This document shows positions 1-9,587 of a stretch of DNA of 64,000 bases, in pieces. The stretch's first letter is position 1, and each line of letters begins with the position of its first letter. The position numbers and the translations under genes were made by a program. This DNA comes from Streptococcus australis (GTDB taxonomy: Bacteria; Bacillota; Bacilli; Lactobacillales; Streptococcaceae): positions 1,798,001 to 1,862,000 of the forward strand of contig NZ_LR594040.1 in NCBI RefSeq assembly GCF_901543175.1, read 5' to 3'. The notes beneath the pieces were generated by a model. The model was not told the origin of the DNA. It did not search any database and worked only from the letters and a program-made list of their open reading frames with translations.

Positions 1-338
1 TCGTCGATATTTTCATACAAGGATACTGAGACATAGGGAGACGCTTTACGTTGCAACAGCCAGTAAAAATAATCCGATGTACTCAGACTAAAATACTTGT
101 AGATCCCTTCAATCCGTGCTCGATTTTCAACCAGTTCCTGTGCTAGCTGAGTCGACTCTCTGTGGTAATATTCAATCTCACTCACTGTCCGAGTCGTCAC
201 ACGTTGAGCTACTCGTTGAGCTTCTTTTTCACGAGAACTCCAGTCAGCATAGGAGAGCATGACCGCAAAGCTTGCAATGATGACAATCATCACCAAGGTA
301 TAGATGCGCAAGAGCGAGTGGAGCCAGAACGGCTTCAT
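1..338 (-). CDS. Sensor histidine kinase, HK07/YesM-like, 5' part only (runs off the left edge)
   Basis: About 112 N-terminal codons are visible, reading leftwards from an ATG at 338; the rest lies outside the window. The protein starts MKPFWLHSLLRIYTLVMI, an N-terminal membrane segment, followed by an extracellular-looking region (DWSSREKEAQRVAQRV, later SPYVSVSLYENI). This matches my memory of pneumococcal HK07, the sensor of TCS07, a YesM-type kinase. It starts 1 nt after the stop of the DUF624 gene, so the two are co-transcribed, as is usual for YesL/YesM pairs. Pneumococcal TCS07 is reported to control N-glycan foraging genes, and those genes lie at 42.6-57 kb here. The kinase domain itself cannot be seen. 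Confidence 0.85.
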   Translation of the reverse strand, partial: MKPFWLHSLLRIYTLVMIVIIASFAVMLSYADWSSREKEAQRVAQRVTTRTVSEIEYYHRESTQLAQELVENRARIEGIYKYFSLSTSDYFYWLLQRKASPYVSVSLYENID

Positions 339-339
339 T

Positions 340-954
340 TTATTTTGTCGCCAATTTTTCATGGATACTTTCATATACGGGTTCCAACATATCACTGATA
401 AAGAAATGCCACACCCCAATTCCTACGAAAAAGAGGAGGGCAGGCATATAGTAACCAATTCCTGCAAGCATGACCGTACCAAATAAAACCTTGGCAATTG
501 CCGGTAAATTCATAAAAATCCCGATAAGAGCGAGTTTTACAGTATTTCGATAAGAGAGCTCATAGTGAACTTGGAGTTTCAATGAAACGGTATAAGCCAA
601 AAAAACAAAGGCAACAACAAGGATATTGAGAAAGGTTGCCAAGAGATGGAAGATAGTCTGATGGGGCAATTGAACCAAAAGGTACAAACCATAGATTAAG
701 ACTAAATCTACAAGTACAAAACTATAGAAAGCTAGGTTACTCTTGACAAAGTTACTCTTATACAATTCCCAAGCTTCTTTCAAACTATAAGCCCGATAAG
801 TATAACCGTTCTCCGCATATAAACTCATAAGAGTTGCACTAGCTGGTGCCAAACCAAAGACTACACCTCCTGCTAGTGTCAATAACCAGAAAAAAGTCGT
901 CGCAATCATTCCTAAAAAGAAACGATTAAAGACGAATTCTAGAAACTTTCCCAT
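340..954 (-). CDS. DUF624 (YesL-like) membrane protein
   Basis: The 204-aa protein has several membrane segments (around residues 12-38, 75-95, 105-130, 140-190) and the N-terminal GKFLEFVFNRFFLGM/NLxWLL-like pattern of the DUF624/YesL family. The family typically sits directly upstream of YesM-type sensor kinases in carbohydrate-responsive systems; its biochemical role is not established. A strong ribosome binding site (AAGGAGG) precedes the ATG at 954. The sensor kinase follows after one base, so this is the first visible gene of that operon. Confidence 0.85.
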   Translation of the reverse strand: MGKFLEFVFNRFFLGMIATTFFWLLTLAGGVVFGLAPASATLMSLYAENGYTYRAYSLKEAWELYKSNFVKSNLAFYSFVLVDLVLIYGLYLLVQLPHQTIFHLLATFLNILVVAFVFLAYTVSLKLQVHYELSYRNTVKLALIGIFMNLPAIAKVLFGTVMLAGIGYYMPALLFFVGIGVWHFFISDMLEPVYESIHEKLATK

Positions 955-1087
955 AATATCCTCCTTAAAACAACTATGTAACTATTATATCATATTTCAA
1001 ACGTTTTCAAAAACATAGAGCACCCATTTACAATCCTCTAAAAGCGTGATACAATTGATTTTGACAGTTTTATATAAGGAGATTCTC

Positions 1088-1660
1088 ATGAAGAAAAATA
1101 TCTTAACTACCCTCTTAGCCGTCGTTCTCTACTTCCTCTGTCTAGGAATCGGAGTATTACTTGGACACTTGGTAGACTCAACGGGCAATATGTTCTACGC
1201 GCCTGCCTTTTCTGCCCTTGTCGGGGGGAGCGTCTACATGCTTCTTTTAGCAAAAGTTCCTCGTTTTGGAGCGATTACCACTCTCGGACTCTTTATGGCT
1301 CTCTTTTTTCTAGCTAGTAAACACGGCGCTGGTGCCTTTCTACCAGCTATCACTTGCGGTCTTGCAGCAGATGCTATCGCTCGCCTCGGCAACTATAACG
1401 ATCGAATCAAAAACACCCTCTCCTTCCTCGTCTTTGCTTTTAGCACAAGTGGTCCCATCCTCCTCATGTGGATCAGTCCCAAAGCTTATGAAGCAACTCT
1501 ACTCGCTCGTGGAAAATCCCAAGAATACATTGACCGTATCATGGTCGCTCCAGAGTGGGACAAAATTTTTCTCTTTGTCGCAAGCATTCTCCTTGGTGCC
1601 TTAATTGGTGCTTTGCTTGGGCAGTTTCTAAGTCAAAAAATAGCCGATAAAAAAATATAA
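1088..1660 (+). CDS. Putative ECF transporter S component, MptD/Trep_Strep family
   Basis: A 190-aa, very hydrophobic protein with about five membrane segments and the conserved loop YAPAFSALVGGSVYMLLLAK, typical of the Trep_Strep/MptD-like substrate-binding (S) subunits of energy-coupling factor transporters. I chose the ATG at 1088 because ATAAGGAG lies just upstream; the in-frame start 42 nt earlier has no ribosome binding site. No A or T subunits are adjacent, so it would have to use the shared ECF module. The substrate cannot be told from sequence. A strong hairpin follows the stop. Confidence 0.75.
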   Translation: MKKNILTTLLAVVLYFLCLGIGVLLGHLVDSTGNMFYAPAFSALVGGSVYMLLLAKVPRFGAITTLGLFMALFFLASKHGAGAFLPAITCGLAADAIARLGNYNDRIKNTLSFLVFAFSTSGPILLMWISPKAYEATLLARGKSQEYIDRIMVAPEWDKIFLFVASILLGALIGALLGQFLSQKIADKKI

Positions 1661-1663
1661 TGT

Positions 1664-1705
1664 AAAAGCCCTGAAGACTAGCAATGCCTAGTTCCAGGGC
1701 TTTTT
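1664..1705. terminator. Bidirectional intrinsic terminator
   Basis: AAAAGCCCTG...CAGGGCTTTTT with an additional inner CTAG/CTAG pairing. It has T-runs on both strands, so it can stop the ECF gene from the left and the dltB-dltD-dltX transcript from the right. Confidence 0.85.
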
Positions 1706-1717
1706 AAATATACAATC

Positions 1718-1876
1718 TTAAAATTCACTATAGATAAATTCTTGGATGCTCGAAAAATCGGTCACAAAACAGTAAATCACAATGCTTAAGATAACCGTAT
1801 AGAAAAATAGTGTCCACAAGATTAAACGATGTGTGTTAGTTAGCTTGGTTTGCAAATTTGTAAAGTTCTTTTTCAA
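1718..1876 (-). CDS. dltX: DltX-like microprotein (short ORF overlapping the 3' end of dltD)
   Basis: A 52-codon ORF overlaps the last 41 bp of dltD in a different frame. It most likely starts at TTG 1876 with AAAGGA about 9 nt upstream, inside dltD. The product begins MKKNFTNLQ, has one membrane helix (about residues 17-39, ILWTLFFYTVILSIVIY) and ends exactly in FIYSEF. That fits the C-terminal FxYxxF motif of DltX, the microprotein that works with DltB and is thought to relay the acyl group through its C-terminal tyrosine. DltX is normally encoded upstream of dltA; here it is last in a three-gene unit. Size, topology, C-terminus and neighbours agree, so I regard the call as good despite the TTG start. 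Confidence 0.8.
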   Translation of the reverse strand: MKKNFTNLQTKLTNTHRLILWTLFFYTVILSIVIYCFVTDFSSIQEFIYSEF

Positions 1877-3008
1877 CTTCCATCCATCCTTTCACTCCAA
1901 CGTGCATCACGTCAAATAAAAAGTAATCATCATACTCTCTGTTTCCATAGTTTAGCACCGTTGCACCATGGCTTTTTGCGACATCTTCTATTTTTTTATA
2001 AGTTTTTTCCCGCATTTCTCTTGAGACTCCTGTGTAGTCGTTCCATTTCCCGTTTACTGGGAAAATAATAACCTCAACTTCAATGCCCAATTCCTTAGCA
2101 ACTGTCAAGAAAAGTTCCATATCTGAATACTCCGGTGACTCTAAGTAGCTCAAATCTTTGTTAGAATCTTTCAGCGATGCATAGCGATCTTTCAAGTAAG
2201 TATTGTAGTAGTTATTATCCACCGCATAGTCATTGTTGTCTGTTTTCTTTTTGACCTCTTCTACAAACTGATTCGTCATTTTCTCCCAATCATAGTCTGG
2301 GGTTTTGTCTCCTGATGAGGGATAATCTGATTTCTCATGATTTTCATAAAATTTTCGTTTGAGTTTAAAGGAATACATCGCCTTATCGAACTCTAATAGT
2401 TTTTTATCAACAATGGTTCCTTTTCCATCTATGAAATAACTTTTGTATTTTTTGTAGATGTCATTTTGTTGCTTGTTCCCCTTAGTAATCTCGATAATGC
2501 GATTGATTATTTTTTCTTTCGTTTCTTTACTAACCTTGTCATTATCTAGCATATGGAAAATATGTTCCTGAGAAGCCTTGTTCAAAAAGGCATCTTGATG
2601 GGTCCCATCTTTTTCAAACCACTGAACAGACTCTACTATAGCTACTTTTCGCTTACTCATAGATCCTTCAATAGAGCCCAAGGTCGTAGCCTGAATAATG
2701 TTTTGAGAATAACTGGTCCCAATCTGCATGATATTAAAATCGTTGTAGTTAAAAATTTTATTGGGATGATAGTCTTCATTTATCGTCGCAACCAACTCAG
2801 ATGACCCCAATAAAACCAGTGTATTGGGAGTGATATTGCTTGTTAAAATATCTCTACTTTTATACTTTTCATACGAAGTGCTATAACGAATACTGTTATC
2901 CTTGACTTTATAATAATCATCAATTTTCTTGACATACGTCACATTTAAAAGGGCAAGCGTCGCAATTACGAGCACAAGCGATAGTAAAAATGCTTTTAAT
3001 TTAATCAT
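1836..3008 (-). CDS. dltD: DltD-like protein, second (orphan) copy type
   Basis: A 390-aa protein with one N-terminal membrane anchor (residues about 5-24) and a large extracytoplasmic domain. It shows the DltD hallmarks: the catalytic serine motif LGSSEL (about residues 67-72) and, near the C-terminus, FDVMHVGVKGW with the Asp and His of the triad. DltD transfers or handles D-alanyl groups on teichoic acids outside the membrane. It is shorter than the usual DltD (about 420 aa). It follows dltB by 47 bp and overlaps dltX. There is no dltA or dltC in the window, so the acyl donor is unknown. Confidence 0.85.
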   Translation of the reverse strand: MIKLKAFLLSLVLVIATLALLNVTYVKKIDDYYKVKDNSIRYSTSYEKYKSRDILTSNITPNTLVLLGSSELVATINEDYHPNKIFNYNDFNIMQIGTSYSQNIIQATTLGSIEGSMSKRKVAIVESVQWFEKDGTHQDAFLNKASQEHIFHMLDNDKVSKETKEKIINRIIEITKGNKQQNDIYKKYKSYFIDGKGTIVDKKLLEFDKAMYSFKLKRKFYENHEKSDYPSSGDKTPDYDWEKMTNQFVEEVKKKTDNNDYAVDNNYYNTYLKDRYASLKDSNKDLSYLESPEYSDMELFLTVAKELGIEVEVIIFPVNGKWNDYTGVSREMREKTYKKIEDVAKSHGATVLNYGNREYDDYFLFDVMHVGVKGWMEVEKELYKFANQAN

Positions 3009-3055
3009 TTCGTTTTATCCTATCCCTTCGATCTGTCCGATCTCTTTTCAATCTC

Positions 3056-4210
3056 TTATCTCTTTAAAATCGTCAGTAAGATTTTATAGGGTTCACCTGA
3101 AAAGATAAAGAAACCAACCATAACCAGATTCATGGTCACAAACCAACTTAATAGCTTATACCATTTTTTGTTTTTATTTTTCTTATAAAAATTGCTTTTC
3201 TTTTGATACACTTCAAATCCAGCCATCAAGACACCATGGTAAAAACCATAAACAATATAGCTTACACTAAGACCATGCCAAAAACCCATGACCAACATAT
3301 TGACCATATAGGCATAGGTTGCATTGTATAGTCTATTTTTAAACCATTTTTTCCTGATAACCTGCATCAATACTCTTGAAAATACAAAATCTCTCAACCA
3401 GGTCGACAAGGTGATATGCCATCTGGTCCAGAAATCCTTGATATCGACACTCAAGAAAGGTTTGTTAAAGTTCATCGGTGTCTGAATACCTAGAATGTTG
3501 CTACTTCCAACGGCCATTAGACTATAGCCTGCAAAGTCGAAGAACAGATACAAGGTATAGAGGTACATATACTTGATTGAGTAAACGACTGTGCCAGTAT
3601 TATTTAGAGTGAGTAACATCTGGTAAACATAGGTTGATAAAACAACCTTGTAAAGAAGGCCTAGAACGATACGATACACACCGTCCCCTGCTAACTCTAG
3701 ATACTCTTTTCGGGGCATGACCTCGTTTATCTCTTTTAAAAATCTCCTACTCCGATCAATCGGACCAGCACTAACTGTTGGGAAAAAGAGCAAAAACTGT
3801 AGATAATCTTTTACACTGATTTTTTCTTTGATCAAGCCATCCGATATTTCTAGCATGATCTGAATGGTCTTAAAGGACATATAGGAAATACCAATAAAGG
3901 CCAACAAATGCAGAGAAGTCAGGGCAAAGACTTTATTGATCACCAAAGGAAGAATGGAAAGGAAAACCAGTGGTTTCAACCGCTTTGCTTCTATCCTCTG
4001 TGCTAGAAAAACCAGAAAATATTGGTAAACGATAAAGGCGAGCAAATAGACTATCATCGCTCGACTCTTGCCATAAATAGCTCCTGCGAATAAGAGGGAG
4101 AGCGCCAAAATATAGTAGTCCTTACGTTTTTCAAAAAAGTTTACCACAAAACCAATCAGTAAAACTACAAACAAGAGAAGGAAAAACTCATTCCCCTCGA
4201 AATAATTCAT
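3056..4210 (-). CDS. dltB: DltB-like MBOAT acyltransferase
   Basis: A 384-aa polytopic protein of the MBOAT family. Conserved features are DFWTRWHITLSTWLRDF and the catalytic-histidine stretch MGFWHGLSVSYIVYGFYHG. The family moves acyl groups across the membrane; DltB takes D-alanine from DltC. It starts a minus-strand unit dltB-dltD-dltX with its own promoter; AAGGAG lies 10 nt before the ATG. It probably represents a second, divergent set, since mitis-group streptococci normally carry a complete dlt operon elsewhere. Without dltA/dltC it must borrow a carrier or use another donor. Confidence 0.85.
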   Translation of the reverse strand: MNYFEGNEFFLLLFVVLLIGFVVNFFEKRKDYYILALSLLFAGAIYGKSRAMIVYLLAFIVYQYFLVFLAQRIEAKRLKPLVFLSILPLVINKVFALTSLHLLAFIGISYMSFKTIQIMLEISDGLIKEKISVKDYLQFLLFFPTVSAGPIDRSRRFLKEINEVMPRKEYLELAGDGVYRIVLGLLYKVVLSTYVYQMLLTLNNTGTVVYSIKYMYLYTLYLFFDFAGYSLMAVGSSNILGIQTPMNFNKPFLSVDIKDFWTRWHITLSTWLRDFVFSRVLMQVIRKKWFKNRLYNATYAYMVNMLVMGFWHGLSVSYIVYGFYHGVLMAGFEVYQKKSNFYKKNKNKKWYKLLSWFVTMNLVMVGFFIFSGEPYKILLTILKR

Positions 4211-4305
4211 ATCAACCGAACTCCTTTTTCATTTTCTCATCTCGCTTCAAGGTTTATCTTTCTATTTTTTTCCTATCTTATCACCAGAGAGAGTTAACTT
4301 TATCT

Positions 4306-4314
4306 ATTATACCA
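4306..4314 (-). promoter_or_regulatory. Extended -10 promoter for dltB-dltD-dltX
   Basis: On the minus strand TGGTATAAT, an extended -10 element, lies about 100 bp upstream of the dltB ATG. The -35 region is weak. There is no gene between it and the met operon terminator. Confidence 0.6.
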
Positions 4315-4369
4315 TAATTTAAAAACTTTAAATGCCCCTGTTGGCAAATGTTGGCAGCCTCCTAGAACA

Positions 4370-4391
4370 AAAAAGAACCCTTCGGCTCTTT
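4370..4391 (-). terminator. Intrinsic terminator after metP
   Basis: On the minus strand AAGAGCC-GAAG-GGTTCTT followed by a T-run, immediately after the metP stop codon. Confidence 0.75.
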
Positions 4392-5084
4392 TTATTTATG
4401 ACTTAATTTCTTGGTCAAGAAATCTCCCAAGAACTGAATCGTGAAGATAATCAAGATGATAATGATGGTTGCTAAAACTGTAACATCGTGATTGAAACGG
4501 TTAAATCCATAAGCGATGGCTACGTTACCGATACCACCAGCTCCGACCGCACCAGCCATAGCTGTTTCACCGACTAGTGAAATCAAGGTCACAGTCGTCA
4601 CACGGATCAAATCTGGAAGACCTTCTGATAGGTAAACACCCACGATATCCCAGAAGGTCGCTCCGCTTGCTTGAGCCGCCTCAATGACACCGCCATCCAG
4701 TTCAGCCAAGACAACCTGCACTTGACGGGCAAAGAAGGCAAAGACCGCAAAAGAAAGTGGGACAAGGGCTGCATTGGGCCCAATACTAGTCTTAACAATC
4801 AAGTGAGAGAGTGGCGACAAGATTGCCAAGAGGATGATAAATGGTACCGCACGGAAAATAGAGGTGATCTTGTCTAAAATCCAGAAGATAACCTTATTTT
4901 CCAAGACACCACCTGGCGCTGTCAAGACAAGGAAGAGACCTGCCACTAGCCCCAAGAACCCTCCGATGATGAAGGAAAGAACTGTCATATAAAGAGTTAA
5001 GTAGATGGCTGTTCCCCAGCCTGCTTGACCGGCCCAGCCCATTTTATAGACATTTGGTAAATAGGTTTGAATCAATGATTCCAT
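4392..5084 (-). CDS. metP: Methionine ABC transporter permease
   Basis: A 230-aa permease with five or so membrane segments and the ABC coupling loop (GGVIEAAQASGATFWDI). It belongs to the MetI/MetP family that imports L- and D-methionine with MetN and MetQ. It starts 1 nt after the stop of metN, so translation is coupled. It corresponds to pneumococcal SP_0152. It is the last gene of the met operon, followed at once by a terminator. Confidence 0.95.
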   Translation of the reverse strand: MESLIQTYLPNVYKMGWAGQAGWGTAIYLTLYMTVLSFIIGGFLGLVAGLFLVLTAPGGVLENKVIFWILDKITSIFRAVPFIILLAILSPLSHLIVKTSIGPNAALVPLSFAVFAFFARQVQVVLAELDGGVIEAAQASGATFWDIVGVYLSEGLPDLIRVTTVTLISLVGETAMAGAVGAGGIGNVAIAYGFNRFNHDVTVLATIIIILIIFTIQFLGDFLTKKLSHK

Positions 5085-5085
5085 C

Positions 5086-6147
5086 TTACTGTCCTCCCTT
5101 CAATACTTTTAGCTGTACACCTGCTTGACGAATGGCTTCTTGAGCACCTGCTAGCGCTGCTTTTTCCCCTGACAAGACCACAACCAATTCTCCAACAGGA
5201 GTACCATCAAGAATTTCAATATTTCCATAAAGGATATTAGCCGTTACTTGGTAATGTTTGTACAATTCATTCAAAAGTGGCTCGTCTGTTGAAGCCCCTG
5301 CATACTTGAGCTGCACTAAGATACTGTTCTCAGATAAGTGCTCTACGATTTCTTGCTTCTCAATCTTAACCATGGCTTCATCAATACCTGTCGCAGTTGA
5401 GATAAAGTCTTGAGTCAAAGGTTGTTTAGGGTCTGAGAAGATTTCAAGGACACTGCCCTCTTCAATCAAATGTCCATCCTGCATAACTGCCACACGGTTG
5501 GCAATGTCTTTGACAATCTGCATCTCATGCGTAATCAAAACAACGGTCAAACCTAATTTTTGGTTCAAATCTTGCAATAAGGCCAAAATCTGCTTGGTTG
5601 TCTTAGGGTCAAGGGCAGAAGTTGACTCGTCTGAAATCAAAATTTTCGGATCATTTGCCAAGGCACGCGCAATGGCTACACGCTGTTTTTGCCCTCCTGA
5701 TAGTTGTGAAGGGTAGTTTTCAGCACGATCCGCCAAGCCAACTAAGTCCAACAACTTAGCTACTTTAGCTTTCTTTTCTTCCTTGCTGAGTCCAGAGTGC
5801 TTAAGGGCAAAGGCTACATTCTCCTCTGCTGTCTTTTGACTCATCAGGTTAAAGTGCTGGAAAATCATCCCGATATCCTGACGTTTACGACGCAACTGCT
5901 CTGCCGTCAAGGTTACCTTGCCATCAAAAATGACGTCGTCATCAATGGTAATTTTCCCAGCAGATGGCTTTTGCAAGAGGTTAATCACCCGTACAAGAGT
6001 GGATTTCCCTGCTCCAGAATATCCAACGATACCGTAGATATCCCCTTCTTGGATGTGAATGGTCACATCCTTGACCGCTGTGATGGTTCTCTTCTTCTGG
6101 TGAAAAGTCACATCGATCTGATCTAACTTGATAATATCTCTACTCAT
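5086..6147 (-). CDS. metN: Methionine ABC transporter ATP-binding protein
   Basis: A 353-aa ATPase with Walker [10 protein letters not shown] (about residues 41-49), the signature [12 protein letters not shown], Walker B ILISDES and the H-loop ITHEM. The C-terminal ~100 residues form the NIL domain that binds methionine and inhibits transport in MetN proteins. It overlaps the upstream M20 peptidase gene by 8 bp. It corresponds to pneumococcal SP_0151. Confidence 0.96.
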   Translation of the reverse strand: MSRDIIKLDQIDVTFHQKKRTITAVKDVTIHIQEGDIYGIVGYSGAGKSTLVRVINLLQKPSAGKITIDDDVIFDGKVTLTAEQLRRKRQDIGMIFQHFNLMSQKTAEENVAFALKHSGLSKEEKKAKVAKLLDLVGLADRAENYPSQLSGGQKQRVAIARALANDPKILISDESTSALDPKTTKQILALLQDLNQKLGLTVVLITHEMQIVKDIANRVAVMQDGHLIEEGSVLEIFSDPKQPLTQDFISTATGIDEAMVKIEKQEIVEHLSENSILVQLKYAGASTDEPLLNELYKHYQVTANILYGNIEILDGTPVGELVVVLSGEKAALAGAQEAIRQAGVQLKVLKGGQ

Positions 6148-7513
6148 AGCTTCTAATCAGCTCCTCTACTAATTCAATATGGGTGTAGTAATCGGCGATT
6201 CGCACATTTTCATCTCCACCATGGTCTCGGCTATTGGCATTCCCTAGACCGAAGGCAACCATCGGTACCTCTAGGGCATCAAAGACCGTATGCATAGGTC
6301 CTGTCCCCGCTGTTGTCGGCAAGACTGAAACGCCCTGTGGATAGAATTTATTGGCCAACTCGATTACGTTGAGAATGGCTGGCGCGCTCATATCGCTTCG
6401 ATAGCTCATCTCTCCCAAGGTATAGTATAATTCTACCTTATCAAAGCCATTTTTGTCTAGCTGTTTCCGAATTTTTTCCAGAACATCATGCGGTTCTAGA
6501 CCAGGAACCAAACGAACCTCTAGCTTGGCACTGGCTTCTGCTGGCAAAATCGTTTTCACTCCTTGCCCTTGGTACCCTGACTGAATCCCTTCGATATTAA
6601 GGGCTGGCTCGAAAAAGAAACGTTTTAGAAAGGCTGCACGATCCTCTTGTAAGAGAGGCAATTCCAAGCCATAAATGCGACTGATTTCCCCGGGATTGCG
6701 TTGGGCGTAGGTATCTACCAAGGCTAGTTCTCGTTCATTTGGCTCTTGAACATCCTCGTACAAGCCTTCTACCAAGATACGGCCATCTGCTGCACGCAGG
6801 CTACTTAAGGCCTGGATGAGATACCATGGAGCTGATTCCACGACACCACCATAACTCGAGTGGATATCCACATCCGCACTTTTCACCTTAGCATCAAAGG
6901 TTACAATGCCCTTGTTTCCGCCAGAGATTTCTAGCTGTTCCAAGGCGTTCTTGGTCCCTTGTTCCCAGACTAGTAAATCCGCCCCACGAAGTTTGTCTGC
7001 GTGTTTCTCTAAATACTTATCTAGATCCATGGAAGCAGACTCCTCTGCCCCTTCCATGATAAAACTGATATTGACAGGTAGGTCATCGTGGTGCTGCATA
7101 TACTTTCTCAAAGCACTCAAACGAGCCGTGATATGGCCTTTGTCATCGTCAACCCCACGTCCATACATAAAGCCATTTCGTACCGAAAGAGTAAAAGGAT
7201 CCTCTGTCCACACCTGGTCACCATCCGCTGGCACGGTATCATAGTGATTATAGAAGATCAAGGTCTTAGCATCTGGACGCGAACTCTTGAAATGCGCCAT
7301 GACAAAGGGAGCCGTGTGGCTCTCATCAATCTCCACTTCAGCTCCTACACGCTTGAAAATCTCACCCAGATAGTTTGCGACTTCCTTGAGTCCAACCTGT
7401 TGGGCAAAGACTGATTTCTTGGAAATTAAGGTGCGCAAGACTTCAAAACAATGTTGGGCCACATGATCCTTTTCAAATTTTTCAATCTGCTCTTGTTCGC
7501 TAGGAAAAACCAT
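6140..7513 (-). CDS. M20 family peptidase in the methionine transport operon
   Basis: A 457-aa M20 metallopeptidase. Metal-ligand motifs are [22 protein letters not shown] and MEGAEESAS, and a dimerisation domain sits in the middle. The family hydrolyses dipeptides or acyl-amino acids. Because it lies between metQ and metN, with an 8-bp overlap to metN, it may release methionine from small peptides or derivatives after uptake; this is inferred from position. It corresponds to SP_0150. GGGAGAG precedes the ATG. Confidence 0.9.
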   Translation of the reverse strand: MVFPSEQEQIEKFEKDHVAQHCFEVLRTLISKKSVFAQQVGLKEVANYLGEIFKRVGAEVEIDESHTAPFVMAHFKSSRPDAKTLIFYNHYDTVPADGDQVWTEDPFTLSVRNGFMYGRGVDDDKGHITARLSALRKYMQHHDDLPVNISFIMEGAEESASMDLDKYLEKHADKLRGADLLVWEQGTKNALEQLEISGGNKGIVTFDAKVKSADVDIHSSYGGVVESAPWYLIQALSSLRAADGRILVEGLYEDVQEPNERELALVDTYAQRNPGEISRIYGLELPLLQEDRAAFLKRFFFEPALNIEGIQSGYQGQGVKTILPAEASAKLEVRLVPGLEPHDVLEKIRKQLDKNGFDKVELYYTLGEMSYRSDMSAPAILNVIELANKFYPQGVSVLPTTAGTGPMHTVFDALEVPMVAFGLGNANSRDHGGDENVRIADYYTHIELVEELIRSYE

Positions 7514-7594
7514 TTTCTCTCTCCCTTTCTACTACGTACTTGTGTCCTTGGAACGACTGCAAGTGCTTCTTTTAAATCAACTCTCTATACAAAA

Positions 7595-7622
7595 GCAAGA
7601 GGTGGAAACTCTCTCCCACCTC
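7595..7622 (-). terminator. Weak hairpin between metQ and the M20 peptidase gene
   Basis: On the minus strand GAGGTGG and CCACCTC pair around a 10-nt loop, followed by TTGCTTTT. It may act as a partial terminator that raises the level of binding protein relative to the rest of the operon. Confidence 0.45.
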
Positions 7623-7633
7623 CCTGTGTCTTA

Positions 7634-8488
7634 TTACCAAACTGGTTGGTCCAAACCGTCTGATGTTTCTTCGATAACTTTTTTCACTTCATCAGTGTGG
7701 TAAGCCGCGATAATTTTCTTGATGGCATCCGCTTTAGGTGATGATTCCCAATCTTTTTTCGCAACGATGATGTTGTACCATTGTTTTGAGTTTTCATCAG
7801 CTTGTTCTTTGAAGAGTGCTTTCTTGTAGTCCAATTTTGCTTCTGTAACGAAGGTATTGTTTACAACGGCAGCGTCAACTGATGACAATGAACGAGCTGT
7901 TTGGCTAGCGTCCAATTCAGTAATCTTCAAGTTCTTTGGATTTTCTTTGATGTTAGCAACTGTTGCTAGAGCAGTTCCAGAAACATCCAATTTGATCAAA
8001 CCAGCTGATTGAAGCAAGTAAAGCGCACGGCTTTCGTTTGTAGCGTCATTCGGTACAGCGATTTCACCGTTATCTGGGATTTCTTCCACTTTAGTGTACT
8101 TGTTTTCTTCTCCATTTTTACCTGAGTAAAGGCGGATTGGTGAGATGTAAGTATCTGCAATCGCTACAAGGTCTTTCCCGTTTTCTTTGTTCCAGTTGTT
8201 CAAGAAGTTGTAGTGTTGGAAAGCGTTCAAATCAACTTCGCCATCAGCAGTTGCCTTGTTTGGTTGAGAGTAGTCAGTGAACTCTGTGAATTCCAATTTA
8301 ATTCCATCTTTTTCAACCAACTCTTGAACCTTGTCCCAACGTGCTTCTTCAGAACCACTACGGTTAACTGTTGCGATTTTGACAACTGTTCCGTTGTCTG
8401 CTTTCTTTTCTGAATTTCCGCAAGCTGCAAGAGTCAAACCTGCGACTGTAGCAAGAGCTGCTACACCGAGCCATTTTTTAATTTTCAT
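7634..8488 (-). CDS. metQ: Methionine-binding lipoprotein
   Basis: A 284-aa NlpA/MetQ family lipoprotein with signal peptide and lipobox LTLAAC (lipidated Cys about residue 23). It delivers methionine to MetN/MetP. The body carries the family pattern of two lobes, for example DLNAFQHYNFLNNW and VPNDATNESRAL. It is the first gene of the met operon; a MET-box lies 83 bp upstream. It corresponds to SP_0149. Confidence 0.95.
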   Translation of the reverse strand: MKIKKWLGVAALATVAGLTLAACGNSEKKADNGTVVKIATVNRSGSEEARWDKVQELVEKDGIKLEFTEFTDYSQPNKATADGEVDLNAFQHYNFLNNWNKENGKDLVAIADTYISPIRLYSGKNGEENKYTKVEEIPDNGEIAVPNDATNESRALYLLQSAGLIKLDVSGTALATVANIKENPKNLKITELDASQTARSLSSVDAAVVNNTFVTEAKLDYKKALFKEQADENSKQWYNIIVAKKDWESSPKADAIKKIIAAYHTDEVKKVIEETSDGLDQPVW

Positions 8489-8509
8489 GATTGTTTCTCC
8501 TTAAAAATA

Positions 8510-8524
8510 ATACTGTAACAGTAT
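8510..8524. promoter_or_regulatory. 15-bp palindrome next to the metQ ribosome binding site
   Basis: ATACTGTAACAGTAT is a perfect inverted repeat around its central base, 22 nt upstream of the metQ start. It could be an operator or a small RNA hairpin. No regulator is known to me for it. Confidence 0.5.
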
Positions 8525-8570
8525 CTCATAAATTGTTTGATTTAACAAATTGTTAATAGATAGGCAGATA

Positions 8571-8587
8571 TATAGTTTAAAACTATA
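8571..8587. promoter_or_regulatory. MET-box (MtaR/MetR operator) upstream of metQ
   Basis: TATAGTTTAAAACTATA is a perfect palindrome and fits the described streptococcal MET-box (TATAGTTtnaAACTATA) bound by the LysR-type regulator MtaR/MetR. It places metQ, the M20 peptidase, metN and metP under methionine control. Confidence 0.85.
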
Positions 8588-8600
8588 TGCCTCCAGAATG

Positions 8601-8631
8601 GAAAAACCATCCATCTACCAGAGAATGGATG
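8601..8631 (-). terminator. Intrinsic terminator after the amino-acid binding lipoprotein gene
   Basis: Minus strand CATCCAT...ATGGATGG followed by TTTTT, between the upstream lipoprotein gene and the MET-box of metQ. Confidence 0.75.
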
Positions 8632-8641
8632 ATTTACAAAC

Positions 8642-9517
<876 letters not shown>

Positions 9518-9587
9518 TTAACAGAAAAAAGGAATTTACGCCATTATATGATTTCTATCTTCGCCATAAGTTTTCTTTATGACTGAT

